Source: Clostridia bacterium (GTDB lineage Bacteria; Bacillota; Clostridia; Oscillospirales; CAG-272). Taken from it: a stretch of DNA of 64,000 nucleotides. The DNA lies in NCBI GenBank assembly GCA_017464805.1, contig JAFTYE010000016.1, positions 62,001 through 126,000 of the forward strand. Direction: 5' to 3'. This document shows positions 53,282 to 62,243 of the stretch, one piece after another. The position numbers were made by a program, and so were the translations under genes. The notes below the pieces were generated by a model. That model saw nothing but the letters and a program-made list of their open reading frames with translations, made no database searches and was not told the origin of the DNA. The stretch's first letter is position 1. Each line of letters opens with the position of its first letter.

Positions 53282-56200
53282 ATGCCTTTCATCGAGCGGA
53301 GCGCGATCAACGCCGTGATCAGTGCCGAGGCCGTGGCCGAACGGTACAACACCTTCGGTATGACCGATGCGACGACCGGCAAGCCTGTTGAGGTAAGCGC
53401 GGAGGCGATCCGCCAAGGCGTGGATATGTCGCTGATGCAAAGCAATCCGAAGGAATTTCGGAAGCAGTTGAACCGTGCGATCTTCCAGAACCCTACGCTT
53501 TCCACGGTCGCTATCGCCGGTACCGCGGGACAGCTGACGGCTGATATTCAAAAGATGCAAACGGCGGCAACGGGTAGCACGGTGGACTTTACCCAGCAGG
53601 ATTTTGATGCTCTGTTGAGAGATTCTACCGATCAGCGCAAGCAGGAGATCGGCAGGATGCTCGGCATTGAGAATATGGATGCTGTCCGAGTGGAAGAGTT
53701 CAACCGTCGAAAGAGGGAATTTGTCGAGAACGGCGGTGTCGATGCATATCGCGAGCAGGTAAAGGCTGCCCGCGCAATGCGGAAGGTGAAAAAAGAGAGT
53801 GCCGCCGCACTCCCCGAAAGCCTGCCTGCCAACCTTTCGGACGGCGCGCACCGTTTTATGAGCATGGGCGGTACTGTGGATCTTGGTATTTACAAGGACG
53901 GGGACACCTATTTTGTGTACGACCATAAGACGCGGAACGTTTCCAAGGCTCTTTCGGCGGAGCAGGTGGATGATATCCTGAAAGGACAGATCGCCGATCT
54001 TGCGGCACGAGCGAGCCGATCCGCAAAAACTACCGAGAATGCTGAAAATGAAAAGCAGACGGACGGTAAGGCGGAGGAGATTGAGGACAACAAAAAAGAC
54101 AATGCAGAACAAGCATCGTCTGATGAAAACACAATCATTGTTGAAATTGACAGCGAATTAGCCCAAAGGATTGAGAACTCAAAAAAATCGAAGTATACCG
54201 TCATCAAAGAATATCTCATAGAAAAATTTTATGGCAAAAAAATAACCTTGTCAGACGGTGTGACTGCGATAATTGACAAGAGAGATGCTCAACATTTGTC
54301 GCACAAAGCGGATTCGTTGAGAACAGCCGAGCTGTCAAATTTGTGGCAAATACTGAAAAAGGCGGCGTTTTGGCAAAAGGTTGATAAAGTAAAGCATGAT
54401 AAATTTGATGCATTTCGTTACTATTCCTTTTCTGTAAAATATGGAGCCGATACGTTCGATATGATACTAAATGTTGGTAGAGCCAAGAATGACGGCAGCT
54501 ACCATGTTTACGACATAACGAAAAAACAAAGAGCTGCCAACCGGTCATCTACCGATTTGGCGCGCCCCGTGGGTCACGCGCTTAAAAGCAGCTCTTCTAA
54601 CAACAGTATACCACAAACCACCGAAAAAAGCAACCCTTCTGCGAAAAAATATTTGTACAAGGACATTCTTATGCTGGCGCGGGATCAGATCGCGGACTAC
54701 AAGACGCTGGACGCGCCTGGGCAGAGTGCCGTTCGCATGACCTTGCGGCAGGCATTGGCGCACGGTATGAGCGAGCAGGATGCTTTGACGTATGCCAGGG
54801 TATCCGCCCATACAGGTATCCGTGTCGTGTTTGACAAGGTGGCACTCGCTCGGGATGAAGACACACAGGAGCTTGTATATGCCGACGGCTTTTACAATCC
54901 CCGCGCGAATGAGATTGTCGTGAACCCCGAGGGGAAGAGAAGCGCCGAGGCTTTGCTCGTTCACGAGCTGACGCACGCGATCTATCGGACGGTGGACGGC
55001 AGGCTGATCCTTGAACGTGAGGTGCGAAACCTCTCGGAGGCTGAAAAGCAAAAGATCACCAAGCGATATGCCAAGGTCGGGCAGAGAAGCTCGCTTGTTC
55101 TCATGGACGAGATGAACGCGCACTATGCAGAGGGGCTTCTCGCCAACAAAAACACGCTTGCAAGGCTGATTGATAAGAAGCCTACCCTTCCCAGCAGGAT
55201 CCTGTCCTTCTTCCGTTCCGCAAAGAAGGATTACGCGCAGGATAAGCGGCTTTCCCGTTCTGCCGAGAAGCTGCTACGGCATTACAAAACGCTCTTTGAC
55301 AATTTCAGCGCACAGAACCGCGCCAACCTTGGATTGGAAGCAGTCCGCGTGGAGGATGGGGCAGATGAGGGTGTAAGATTTTCTATCCAGGACGGTAAAG
55401 TGGTTATAGACACAGACCGTGACATTTTCAAGGGTGTTGATAGAAAAGATTATGGCAGAACAGTCAGAACATATATGTGCCTACACTTCCGAGGAAAGCA
55501 GGTAAATAATGCACTGTTTACTAAGAGAAGCGAACAGGAGTACACACATTCTGGCTACACCCAGAGTCTTTACGGCAAAGAGGATGGAGTGTACGAGGCG
55601 AAAATGAAAGCCTCAACGGAACTTGATAAAATTGTGTCAGCAGGCACTTTTTTGGGTCACGAAGATGCAAAGCATCCGCACGAATACAACAAAGGCGGCT
55701 ATGATCGTTTCGAAATTGTATTCAATCTGGACGGAGAGGACTTCAATGGCGAAATGCTTATTGCCATCGGTGAGGACGATAGACGAATTTTTTATGACAT
55801 TGTAAACATAAAAAGAGGCGACCGCACCTTCACAGAAGAATTATCTGCGCCGATAGCGACCGCCTCTGACAATAGTATAACCGAAACCGAGCGAAAAAGC
55901 AACCCCTCTGACGAAAATTCTTCCGAAAAAAATTCCGAGGGACGGTTTGCCCTCCCCGAGGAGGGTGGCGTATCGCTCGCAGACAGTCATGCGTATACAT
56001 ATGATGCCTTGGTGAAAAAAGAGGATGTTTCGGTTGTGACATTCCCGACTGAGCTTCCTGTGACGAAAAAGGGAGAGGTTGACAAAAATGCTGTCGTGGC
56101 ACGCGGCAGAATCAACGCCAGACAACAGAAAAACCCGAATAACACAGACGAGAGAACTTATGTTCATGTCGGTGATATCGGGCTCGATGTATTGCTGAGT

Positions 56201-58723
56201 AAAAAAGGCATGGTACACGGCATCGCAAGAAGCCAAGAGACAGCTTTTGCGGTTATGAAAATTGGCGATGTGCTGAAAAACAGCGTCGCCGTGAACGAGC
56301 TTAACGGTAGCGCGAAACGAAAGACGGAGATGTCCTATGTGCTTCTCGGTGCTTGCCGCGACAGCGAGAACCTCTATGTGGTTCGTTCCGTCGTCTCCAA
56401 ACTCGAAAACGATGTAACGGAAATTGATGTGTACCAACTGGGTGCAGTTAAGGGCAAAAAAACAGAGACTCCTACATCCGCTCTTGGCGGCACGGGGGTT
56501 AAAGAGCAAAATGCCCTTGTGTCCTCGGAGTCCCTTGCTATTAGTATAGCAGATCTTTTGCAGAATGTCAAGGATATTCCATTGGCAAATGAGGTATTTT
56601 CTGCCGACGTTGCCAAACGACTTGGCGTGAGCAGAACGAAAGGATCTCTTTCGGATGGATTGCGATATGCGCTCCCATCTGCTTCGGACAAGATCGTGAT
56701 GTCGCGTGGGCAGGTACAGAAGCAAAAGGCGAATTATGCCAGCGATCGGGTGTTCAGCAAAAAAGAGGTAACGGATGCCCTTGCCGGTATTCCGTTTTTG
56801 GAATACATACCGCCCGATGTGCGCGAGGAGTGGAACAGCGAGCTTTGGCTTGGTCTGAATGCTCATCTCGATGCAGGCAAGCGCGAGAGCTTTATGGAGC
56901 TTATGAGCAAAAGAATCGTCCTTGAATTTGAAGGGTCTGCCATTTCAACAGAGGCTTATGAAGTGATCCAAGAATTGAAGGAAGAAAAAACCAAAGAGCG
57001 CAAGGCGACGTTCAAAGATACGAACGGAAAAAGCCCCGACGAACGGGAAAAATTGTGGGAAGAATACAGGCAAAAGGCTGCGGCAATCGACGAAACAATT
57101 GCCGCAGCGTATGAAGATGCCTCGCAACGCTTGACGGAGGATTGGACACGGGAGCAAAAGGAGAAGCTCGCCGAGGATATTCAAACGCAGCTTAACAATC
57201 TTCTTGAACAAGGTGAGAAATCCGTAAAGGCAAAGCTGGAAGAAAAGTTTGACGCCTCTGATGCCGGCAAGTGGAAGGCACGGTATGATGAGGGGGCACA
57301 GCGAAACAAGCTGCTTGGGCAGATCGCGTTTTCCGCACTTCGCATAAGGGATTTGAAGCTTGGCAAATTTGCTAATTCCACGCAGGCGGACAGCGACGTT
57401 TTCAAGAAATGCATCCAAGATCTTTCCAAAATACAGTTCCGTGGAAATGTGATCAATGCAAAAGCTGTTCGCGGTTATATTGCCGATCTCTCTAAATGGT
57501 ACACCTCGAAAGAGACCAAGGCAATGCTGGGATACGGAAACGGCGAAATGGATTCGCCCGATCTATGGTTGCAGGATATAGCGGACAAGCTGGAAGCCTT
57601 GGCAAAGGGGACGATCAAAGAAGAGTCCGTTATGAAGCAGATTTCGGATATTGTAGAAAAAGCGTTGTCGCAAAAGGGAAACATTGGGGAAAAGTACAAT
57701 CAAAAGCAAATTTCCCATGTTCCGAAAAAAATAGCGGATCTTGTATCAAGAGCTTCCGACGGAAAGATCGATGTTTCTAAAAAGCACATTGCATTGAATG
57801 GCGATGATATATGGCATGAATATCAAAACCATAACGATAGCAAACAGGAAAGCGGAAGAGGGCAGGTTGCTTTTACACAGGAAACGATGGCGGAAGCCAT
57901 TGCGGCTCTGTATGCCCCTGATATGGTTGAGGCTGTATTTACGGATCAAAACAATCCAACCCAACGACAGAGCTTTGCCTATGCAAAAAAGTCCGCCGAC
58001 GGTCACTACATTGTGGTAGAGGCAATCGGCGGAAAGTATAATCCAAACATTGTTCCGGTTATGGTTTTGCAATTCAGTGAGAGTAAGTGGAACGATATGA
58101 TGGCATCGGGAAAAACGCTTGGTGAGTTGTTTTTTGAATATGATCACAAAAAACTTGATGCGCTTGATATCAGGTTCAACAAAAAGAACCGAGTTATTGC
58201 GGCGCAATTTGCTTCAAATGAAGCCATTGCAAATACTCCGCATTCTCCTCGGTTCGATGATAGTATATCACAAACAAAGGAAAATGTCAATAGTAATACA
58301 TTCTTCGAATCGGGATCAACGATAGAACGCGGCAGACTTACGTCTGCCGCGTTCTATATTCCGCTTTTAGTGCAAAAATCCCTCGATGATGACCTCCTCG
58401 GCCTCGCTTTCGCTCATGCCGAAGGTCATCAGTTTGGTCAGCTGATCGTTGTTGATCTTGCCGATGGCCGCCTCATGGACCAGCTGGGCATCGCTGTGGT
58501 TGGCACAGATCTCGGGTACCGAACGAACGGTTGCCTCGTCCATAATGATCGAGTCGCACTGCACGTGTGCGCGGCATGCCGCGTTACCCGTTACCACAGG
58601 GTGGAAGATCTGTACGGAGTTGTCCTTGGCAATGCTGCGGGAAATCACCTGCGTGCCGGCGTCCGTGCCGTTCAGGATGATCTCCACGTCGCTGTCAGCT
58701 GTCTGGTTTCCATGGGTCATTAA
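53282..58723 (+). CDS. Fragment of a phage/ICE polyvalent protein (toxin-like modules plus zincin)
   Basis: One open frame of 1813 codons; only about the first 1670 belong to the protein, as from 58322 it runs antisense through the SUF terminator and smsB. No ribosome site or promoter precedes it. I read the following modules: a helical backbone (1-240); an LPD3/phage-barnase-like module (about 310-420; AQHLSHKADSLR, FRYYSFSVKYGADTF); a zincin peptidase with HELTH at 561-565; a second LPD3-like module (about 717-857; HSGYTQSLYGKEDGVY, YDRFEIVFNLDGEDF); a third related module (about 902-1120); a long coiled-coil segment (about 1200-1350); and a MuF-C-like module (about 1495-1660; DIWHEYQNHNDSKQESGRGQ). 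Such proteins are injected with phage or conjugative DNA. Family names are from memory. Confidence 0.75.
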   Translation: MPFIERSAINAVISAEAVAERYNTFGMTDATTGKPVEVSAEAIRQGVDMSLMQSNPKEFRKQLNRAIFQNPTLSTVAIAGTAGQLTADIQKMQTAATGSTVDFTQQDFDALLRDSTDQRKQEIGRMLGIENMDAVRVEEFNRRKREFVENGGVDAYREQVKAARAMRKVKKESAAALPESLPANLSDGAHRFMSMGGTVDLGIYKDGDTYFVYDHKTRNVSKALSAEQVDDILKGQIADLAARASRSAKTTENAENEKQTDGKAEEIEDNKKDNAEQASSDENTIIVEIDSELAQRIENSKKSKYTVIKEYLIEKFYGKKITLSDGVTAIIDKRDAQHLSHKADSLRTAELSNLWQILKKAAFWQKVDKVKHDKFDAFRYYSFSVKYGADTFDMILNVGRAKNDGSYHVYDITKKQRAANRSSTDLARPVGHALKSSSSNNSIPQTTEKSNPSAKKYLYKDILMLARDQIADYKTLDAPGQSAVRMTLRQALAHGMSEQDALTYARVSAHTGIRVVFDKVALARDEDTQELVYADGFYNPRANEIVVNPEGKRSAEALLVHELTHAIYRTVDGRLILEREVRNLSEAEKQKITKRYAKVGQRSSLVLMDEMNAHYAEGLLANKNTLARLIDKKPTLPSRILSFFRSAKKDYAQDKRLSRSAEKLLRHYKTLFDNFSAQNRANLGLEAVRVEDGADEGVRFSIQDGKVVIDTDRDIFKGVDRKDYGRTVRTYMCLHFRGKQVNNALFTKRSEQEYTHSGYTQSLYGKEDGVYEAKMKASTELDKIVSAGTFLGHEDAKHPHEYNKGGYDRFEIVFNLDGEDFNGEMLIAIGEDDRRIFYDIVNIKRGDRTFTEELSAPIATASDNSITETERKSNPSDENSSEKNSEGRFALPEEGGVSLADSHAYTYDALVKKEDVSVVTFPTELPVTKKGEVDKNAVVARGRINARQQKNPNNTDERTYVHVGDIGLDVLLSKKGMVHGIARSQETAFAVMKIGDVLKNSVAVNELNGSAKRKTEMSYVLLGACRDSENLYVVRSVVSKLENDVTEIDVYQLGAVKGKKTETPTSALGGTGVKEQNALVSSESLAISIADLLQNVKDIPLANEVFSADVAKRLGVSRTKGSLSDGLRYALPSASDKIVMSRGQVQKQKANYASDRVFSKKEVTDALAGIPFLEYIPPDVREEWNSELWLGLNAHLDAGKRESFMELMSKRIVLEFEGSAISTEAYEVIQELKEEKTKERKATFKDTNGKSPDEREKLWEEYRQKAAAIDETIAAAYEDASQRLTEDWTREQKEKLAEDIQTQLNNLLEQGEKSVKAKLEEKFDASDAGKWKARYDEGAQRNKLLGQIAFSALRIRDLKLGKFANSTQADSDVFKKCIQDLSKIQFRGNVINAKAVRGYIADLSKWYTSKETKAMLGYGNGEMDSPDLWLQDIADKLEALAKGTIKEESVMKQISDIVEKALSQKGNIGEKYNQKQISHVPKKIADLVSRASDGKIDVSKKHIALNGDDIWHEYQNHNDSKQESGRGQVAFTQETMAEAIAALYAPDMVEAVFTDQNNPTQRQSFAYAKKSADGHYIVVEAIGGKYNPNIVPVMVLQFSESKWNDMMASGKTLGELFFEYDHKKLDALDIRFNKKNRVIAAQFASNEAIANTPHSPRFDDSISQTKENVNSNTFFESGSTIERGRLTSAAFYIPLLVQKSLDDDLLGLAFAHAEGHQFGQLIVVDLADGRLMDQLGIAVVGTDLGYRTNGCLVHNDRVALHVCAACRVTRYHRVEDLYGVVLGNAAGNHLRAGVRAVQDDLHVAVSCLVSMGH
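58322..58357 (-). terminator. Terminator of the SUF unit
   Basis: Perfect 16-base arms ATAGAACGCGGCAGAC / GTCTGCCGCGTTCTAT with a 4-base loop, 10 bases after the smsB stop. It has no strong T-run. Confidence 0.75.
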
Positions 58724-59293
58724 ACGCTCGGTCAGTACCAGTTTCGCACCCGCCTCTACGGTGGCCACGGTTTTGCGCTTGGTCGAATCCACGCCGCGGA
58801 TCTGTACCATCTCCATCTCACAAAAGGAGCCTTCTGCCAAATAAACGATCGTTTCGGGGTTCAGAATGCGCTCGCCCGTTCCATCACCGTCACCGTAGTG
58901 CTTTTCCACGTACTTGACACGCGCATTCTTACCTACGTGGAAGGTGTGGATGCCGTCGTGCTCGCTGTTTTGATCGCCGCAGTTGTGAATGCCGCAACCC
59001 GCAATGATGAGAACGTCCGCTCCCTCACCGATATAGAAATCGTTGTAGACCATATCGTTCATTCCACTCTCGGTCAAAATGACGGGGATATGCACGCTTT
59101 CGTTCTTGGTGTTCGGCTTGATGATGATGTCAATGCCGGGCTTGTCTGTCTTGGACTCGATCTGGATGTTCGCGCTTGAGGAACGCGACAAGGATTGTCC
59201 GTTCTTGCGGATGTTGTACGCCCCCTCGGGGATCTTGTGCAGATCGGCCACAGACTCCAAAAGGGAAAGGTCGATCTTGTTCATTTCTGCCAT
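58367..59293 (-). CDS. smsB: Short SufB/SufD-like protein (SmsB type)
   Basis: 308 residues, far shorter than SufB or SufD (about 420-480), because the N-terminal helical part is reduced. The beta-helix core (about 60-250) and the C-terminal helices remain, with HEAAIGKINNDQLTKLMTFGMSESEAEEVIIEGF (about 271-304), the conserved SufB/D end. With SmsC it should form the two-component iron-sulfur cluster scaffold (SmsCB), proposed as a minimal SUF system of anaerobes. Cys and His residues are available for cluster binding (AGCGIHNCGDQNSEHDG, about 99-115). Follows smsC by 3 bp. Confidence 0.9.
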   Translation of the reverse strand: MAEMNKIDLSLLESVADLHKIPEGAYNIRKNGQSLSRSSSANIQIESKTDKPGIDIIIKPNTKNESVHIPVILTESGMNDMVYNDFYIGEGADVLIIAGCGIHNCGDQNSEHDGIHTFHVGKNARVKYVEKHYGDGDGTGERILNPETIVYLAEGSFCEMEMVQIRGVDSTKRKTVATVEAGAKLVLTERLMTHGNQTADSDVEIILNGTDAGTQVISRSIAKDNSVQIFHPVVTGNAACRAHVQCDSIIMDEATVRSVPEICANHSDAQLVHEAAIGKINNDQLTKLMTFGMSESEAEEVIIEGFLH

Positions 59294-59296
59294 GAT

Positions 59297-60037
59297 TTAA
59301 CCCCCATTTTTGGAATTGCTACGAAAGTTGCAGTTGCTCGTCACCTGCGATAGGAGCTTCGGGAAGACATCATCCTTCGGGCCGAATTCCTTGATTTTGC
59401 CGTCTGCCAGCACCAGAATGTCGTCTGCGAGCTGCATGATACGCTCCTGGTGAGAGATGATGATGGTGCTCTCGTGGCGGCTCTCGGAAATGGAACGGAA
59501 GGATTTGATCAGCATGGCAAAGCTCCACAGGTCGATGCCCGCTTCGGGCTCGTCGTAAATGGCCAGACGGAGCTTGCGCGCCATCAGTGTGGCGATCTCG
59601 ATGCGTTTGACCTCACCGCCCGACAGGGAAGAATCCACCTCGCGGTTGAGGTAGTCGGCAGAGCAAAGGCCCACATTTGTGAGATAGGCACAGCACTCGT
59701 CCTCGGGCAGCTCGCTGCCGTGCGCTAGACTCAAAAGGCGGCGCACTGTCAGCCCCTTGAATCGGGGCGGCTGCTGGAAGGCGTAACCGATGCCGCGCTT
59801 TGCACGCTCCTCGATCGGCAGATCGGTGATGTCCTCACCGTCAAGGTATATGCGACCCGAGGTCGGCTTTTCAATGCCCATGATCAGCTTGGCGATGGTG
59901 GACTTGCCGCCGCCGTTCGGGCCCGTGATCACGATGAATCTACCGCTGTCCAGAGTCAGGGAAATATTATCGATAATGTCATGCTTGCCACCGTCGGCAG
60001 ACGGTACGCAAAAGCTTACTTTTTTCAATTCCAGCAT
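59297..60037 (-). CDS. smsC: SufC-like ATPase (SmsC type)
   Basis: 246 residues, ABC-type ATPase that drives cluster assembly on SmsB. Walker A GPNGGGKST (39-47), a Q-loop in GYAFQQPPRFKGLTVRRLL, signature LSGGEVKRIEIA (about 139-150), Walker B RLAIYDEPEAGIDLWS and the switch His in IIISHQERI. The D-loop wording EAGID matches SufC. First gene of a two-gene unit; no cysteine desulfurase or SufU is adjacent. Confidence 0.93.
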   Translation of the reverse strand: MLELKKVSFCVPSADGGKHDIIDNISLTLDSGRFIVITGPNGGGKSTIAKLIMGIEKPTSGRIYLDGEDITDLPIEERAKRGIGYAFQQPPRFKGLTVRRLLSLAHGSELPEDECCAYLTNVGLCSADYLNREVDSSLSGGEVKRIEIATLMARKLRLAIYDEPEAGIDLWSFAMLIKSFRSISESRHESTIIISHQERIMQLADDILVLADGKIKEFGPKDDVFPKLLSQVTSNCNFRSNSKNGG

Positions 60038-60070
60038 ATATATTACCTTCTTTTACTTCTTGGCAACTTT

Positions 60071-60099
60071 ATTGTAGCATAAAGCGAAAAAAAAGTCTA
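60071..60099 (-). promoter_or_regulatory. Promoter of smsC-smsB
   Basis: Minus strand TAGACT (60099-60094), 17-base spacer, TACAAT (60076-60071). The -35 lies inside the palindrome 60089-60108. Confidence 0.7.
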
Positions 60100-60108
60100 G
60101 ACTTTTTT
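60089..60108. promoter_or_regulatory. Perfect 20-bp palindrome, candidate SUF operator
   Basis: AAAAAAGTCTAGACTTTTTT reads the same on both strands and covers the -35 of smsC. A repressor such as an Rrf2/IscR-type iron-sulfur sensor would be expected here, but no such gene is in the window and the identity is not shown. Confidence 0.6.
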
Positions 60109-60136
60109 GGAAATTTCATGTCTTCTTCCCAATGAC

Positions 60137-60165
60137 TTGACAAATTCCGTAAAAAAAGCTACAAT
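60137..60165 (+). promoter_or_regulatory. Promoter of luxS-mtnN
   Basis: TTGACA (60137-60142), 17-base spacer, TACAAT (60160-60165), 28 bases before the luxS ATG. Confidence 0.9.
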
Positions 60166-60193
60166 AAAAGACGAAATTGTAAAGGAGTACACC

Positions 60194-60667
60194 ATGAATA
60201 TACAGAAAATTGAAAGTTTTGAGGTCGATCATACCCGCCTTGTGCCGGGCATGTACATCTCCCGCGTGGACGGGGACGTAACCACCTTTGATCTTCGCAC
60301 CCGCCGCCCCAACGCAGGGGATTATATGGATAACGCCACCATGCACACCCTTGAGCACTTGTTTGCTACCTATATTCGAAACTCTAACATTGGCCAAGCC
60401 GTCCTCTACTTTGGCCCGATGGGCTGCCAGACGGGCTTTTACCTGCTTATGCGCAATACGACTCCTGTGACCGTTTACCGTGAGGTGCTTGCCGTTCTTC
60501 GCAAGATCCTATCCCACGAGGGGGAGGTGTTCGGTGCCAGCGAGGTGGAATGCGGCAACTATCGCAACCTAACTCTTGAAGCCGCTAAGACCGAAGCAAA
60601 ACGCTATCTCAATATTCTGGAGGCACGCGGTGAAACAGATTTTAGTTACGAAGGAGAAAGGACATGA
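60194..60667 (+). CDS. luxS: S-ribosylhomocysteine lyase
   Basis: Splits S-ribosylhomocysteine to homocysteine and DPD, the autoinducer-2 precursor. 157 residues. The metal ligands are HTLEH (51-55) and Cys120 in EVECGNYRNL. The catalytic Cys78 is in GPMGCQTGFY. SFEVDHTRLVPGMYISR opens the protein. AAAGGAG precedes the ATG at 60194; the longer frame crosses the promoter. Coupled by a 4-base overlap to mtnN, the previous step of the same pathway. Confidence 0.97.
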   Translation: MNIQKIESFEVDHTRLVPGMYISRVDGDVTTFDLRTRRPNAGDYMDNATMHTLEHLFATYIRNSNIGQAVLYFGPMGCQTGFYLLMRNTTPVTVYREVLAVLRKILSHEGEVFGASEVECGNYRNLTLEAAKTEAKRYLNILEARGETDFSYEGERT

Positions 60668-61353
60668 TCGGAATTATCGGTGCTATGAGCGTGGAAACCG
60701 AGGCACTTTGCGCCGCCCTCTGCGACCCCAAAAGCCGGACTGTCAGCGGTATCACCTACACAAGCGGAACTCTGGAGGGGCAAGAGGTTGTCATCGCCAC
60801 CTGCGGAGTCGGGAAGGTGTATGCCGCCATCTGTACCCAGACGATGATCCTTATCTATCAGCCCACCCTCATCATCAACACGGGTGTGGGCGGAACGCTT
60901 ACCGAAAAGCTCGGCATCGGGGACGTGGCTGTCGCCACGGCCCTCGTTCAGCACGATATGGACACCTCGGCAATCGGTGATCCTGTCGGTCTCGTGTCTG
61001 GCATAAACAGGATTTATTTCGAGGCAGACCCAAAAACTGTCGACAAGCTCGCCTATTGCGTGACAGCCTGCAGTATGCACGCGGAGCGCGGTGTCATTGC
61101 CTCGGGAGACCAGTTTGTTGCCTCGCGTGAGCGTAAGGAATTTATTACAACTACCTTCGGTGCCATTGCCTGTGAAATGGAAGGTGCGGCTGTCGCTCAC
61201 GTTGCGACCGTTAATGGTTTGCCGTTTGCCGCAGTCCGTGCCATCTCGGATGAGGCGGACGGACATGCTACCGTCGATTTCCCGACCTTCGCCGCACATG
61301 CGGCTGAAAACTCGGTCGCGGTGCTTCGTCGTTTCCTTGCCACGCTCGGATAA
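60664..61353 (+). CDS. mtnN: 5'-methylthioadenosine/S-adenosylhomocysteine nucleosidase
   Basis: Hydrolyses MTA and SAH to adenine and the thio-ribose, giving the LuxS substrate. 229 residues. IGIIGAMSVETEAL at the N-terminus has the catalytic Glu, and GVGKVYAAICTQ, NTGVGGTL, the ribose-binding VEMEGAAVAHV (CEMEGAAVAHV) and the catalytic Asp in RAISDEADG follow. Forms the luxS-mtnN methyl-recycling unit. Confidence 0.96.
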   Translation: MIGIIGAMSVETEALCAALCDPKSRTVSGITYTSGTLEGQEVVIATCGVGKVYAAICTQTMILIYQPTLIINTGVGGTLTEKLGIGDVAVATALVQHDMDTSAIGDPVGLVSGINRIYFEADPKTVDKLAYCVTACSMHAERGVIASGDQFVASRERKEFITTTFGAIACEMEGAAVAHVATVNGLPFAAVRAISDEADGHATVDFPTFAAHAAENSVAVLRRFLATLG

Positions 61354-61385
61354 CTTTTGAATTTTTTCGACGAAAGGGAAGTGGT

Positions 61386-62234
61386 ATGAAAAAAAGGTTT
61401 CATTCAAGCAGCAGCATTTCACTGGTCATCATGGTCGTCGTTATGCTCCTGATCATCGCAGGCATTATTGCTTTCAATGTTTTTTTTCAAACGCGAAACG
61501 ATTGGAAAACGATCGGTGCGGATCTCATATCATCGCTGATGTCAGCAATCACCGTCAGCTTGATTATCGGCACCTTCACCAAAATTATATCGGACAACAT
61601 TCTGAAAATTGAAAAAAACGATCGCTGGTTAAAGTCTTTTGGTGTGGATAAGATCGGTGGCGGAAAATCGACACACAAGGATACGCTTGAACTTTTTGGT
61701 AACCCATATAAGCAACACTATCCAAAGGAGATCAAGTTGTTCTTCATAACAGGAAATGGATTTTTGGCTCATTTCCAAAAAGAGATTGAGCATTATCTCC
61801 AACAACCAAATACCACCCTTAAAATACTTCTTGTCGATTATAGGGAAGAGAATGCTACCTATTTGAAGCGCATGGAGGACATATGCCCCCAAAAAGGAAA
61901 CGGGTACGTTGATCAGATATTAAAAGAAAGCATCCCTGTTTTGAAGAAGATCCTCAAAAATACACAGATTGATCCCTCCAAAATTCAGCTCCGCTTCTTC
62001 AAGGATGAATATCGTTATAATTATCGTATTGCCAAATATGTTGATGAGGAAAATGTTCATCTGAAATGTTGGTGGAACATTCAACCCTTTAACAGGGATG
62101 CTGTTGATCTGTCGATCATGCTCCATGGTGCGTATGTAAGTGACCTTCCGTCTGATGGCAATGTGGTGACCTGCTTGGATGATGGCTTTGATTACATTTT
62201 TGAAAAATATAAGGATACGCAATACAAATTTTAG
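61386..62234 (+). CDS. Two-TM protein with cytosolic domain, unknown function
   Basis: 282 residues. Two hydrophobic helices (about 11-35, and 47-70) precede a soluble domain (about 80-280) of alternating strands and helices: IKLFFITGNGFLAHFQKEIE, TTLKILLVDYREENATYLKR, and LRFFKDEYRYNYRIAKYVDE. The pattern recalls phospholipase-D-like folds without the HKD motif, as seen in some small membrane sensor or effector proteins, but this is only an impression. AGGGAAGTGG precedes the ATG. It follows mtnN by 32 bp and is more A+T rich, so it may be an addition to the locus rather than part of the methyl cycle. Confidence 0.7.
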   Translation: MKKRFHSSSSISLVIMVVVMLLIIAGIIAFNVFFQTRNDWKTIGADLISSLMSAITVSLIIGTFTKIISDNILKIEKNDRWLKSFGVDKIGGGKSTHKDTLELFGNPYKQHYPKEIKLFFITGNGFLAHFQKEIEHYLQQPNTTLKILLVDYREENATYLKRMEDICPQKGNGYVDQILKESIPVLKKILKNTQIDPSKIQLRFFKDEYRYNYRIAKYVDEENVHLKCWWNIQPFNRDAVDLSIMLHGAYVSDLPSDGNVVTCLDDGFDYIFEKYKDTQYKF

Positions 62235-62243
62235 AAATAAGAT

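Noticed and set aside
58322..58723. C-terminal 134 codons of the polyvalent frame
   Set aside because: This part is antisense to the SUF terminator and smsB; the protein family similarity stops before it.
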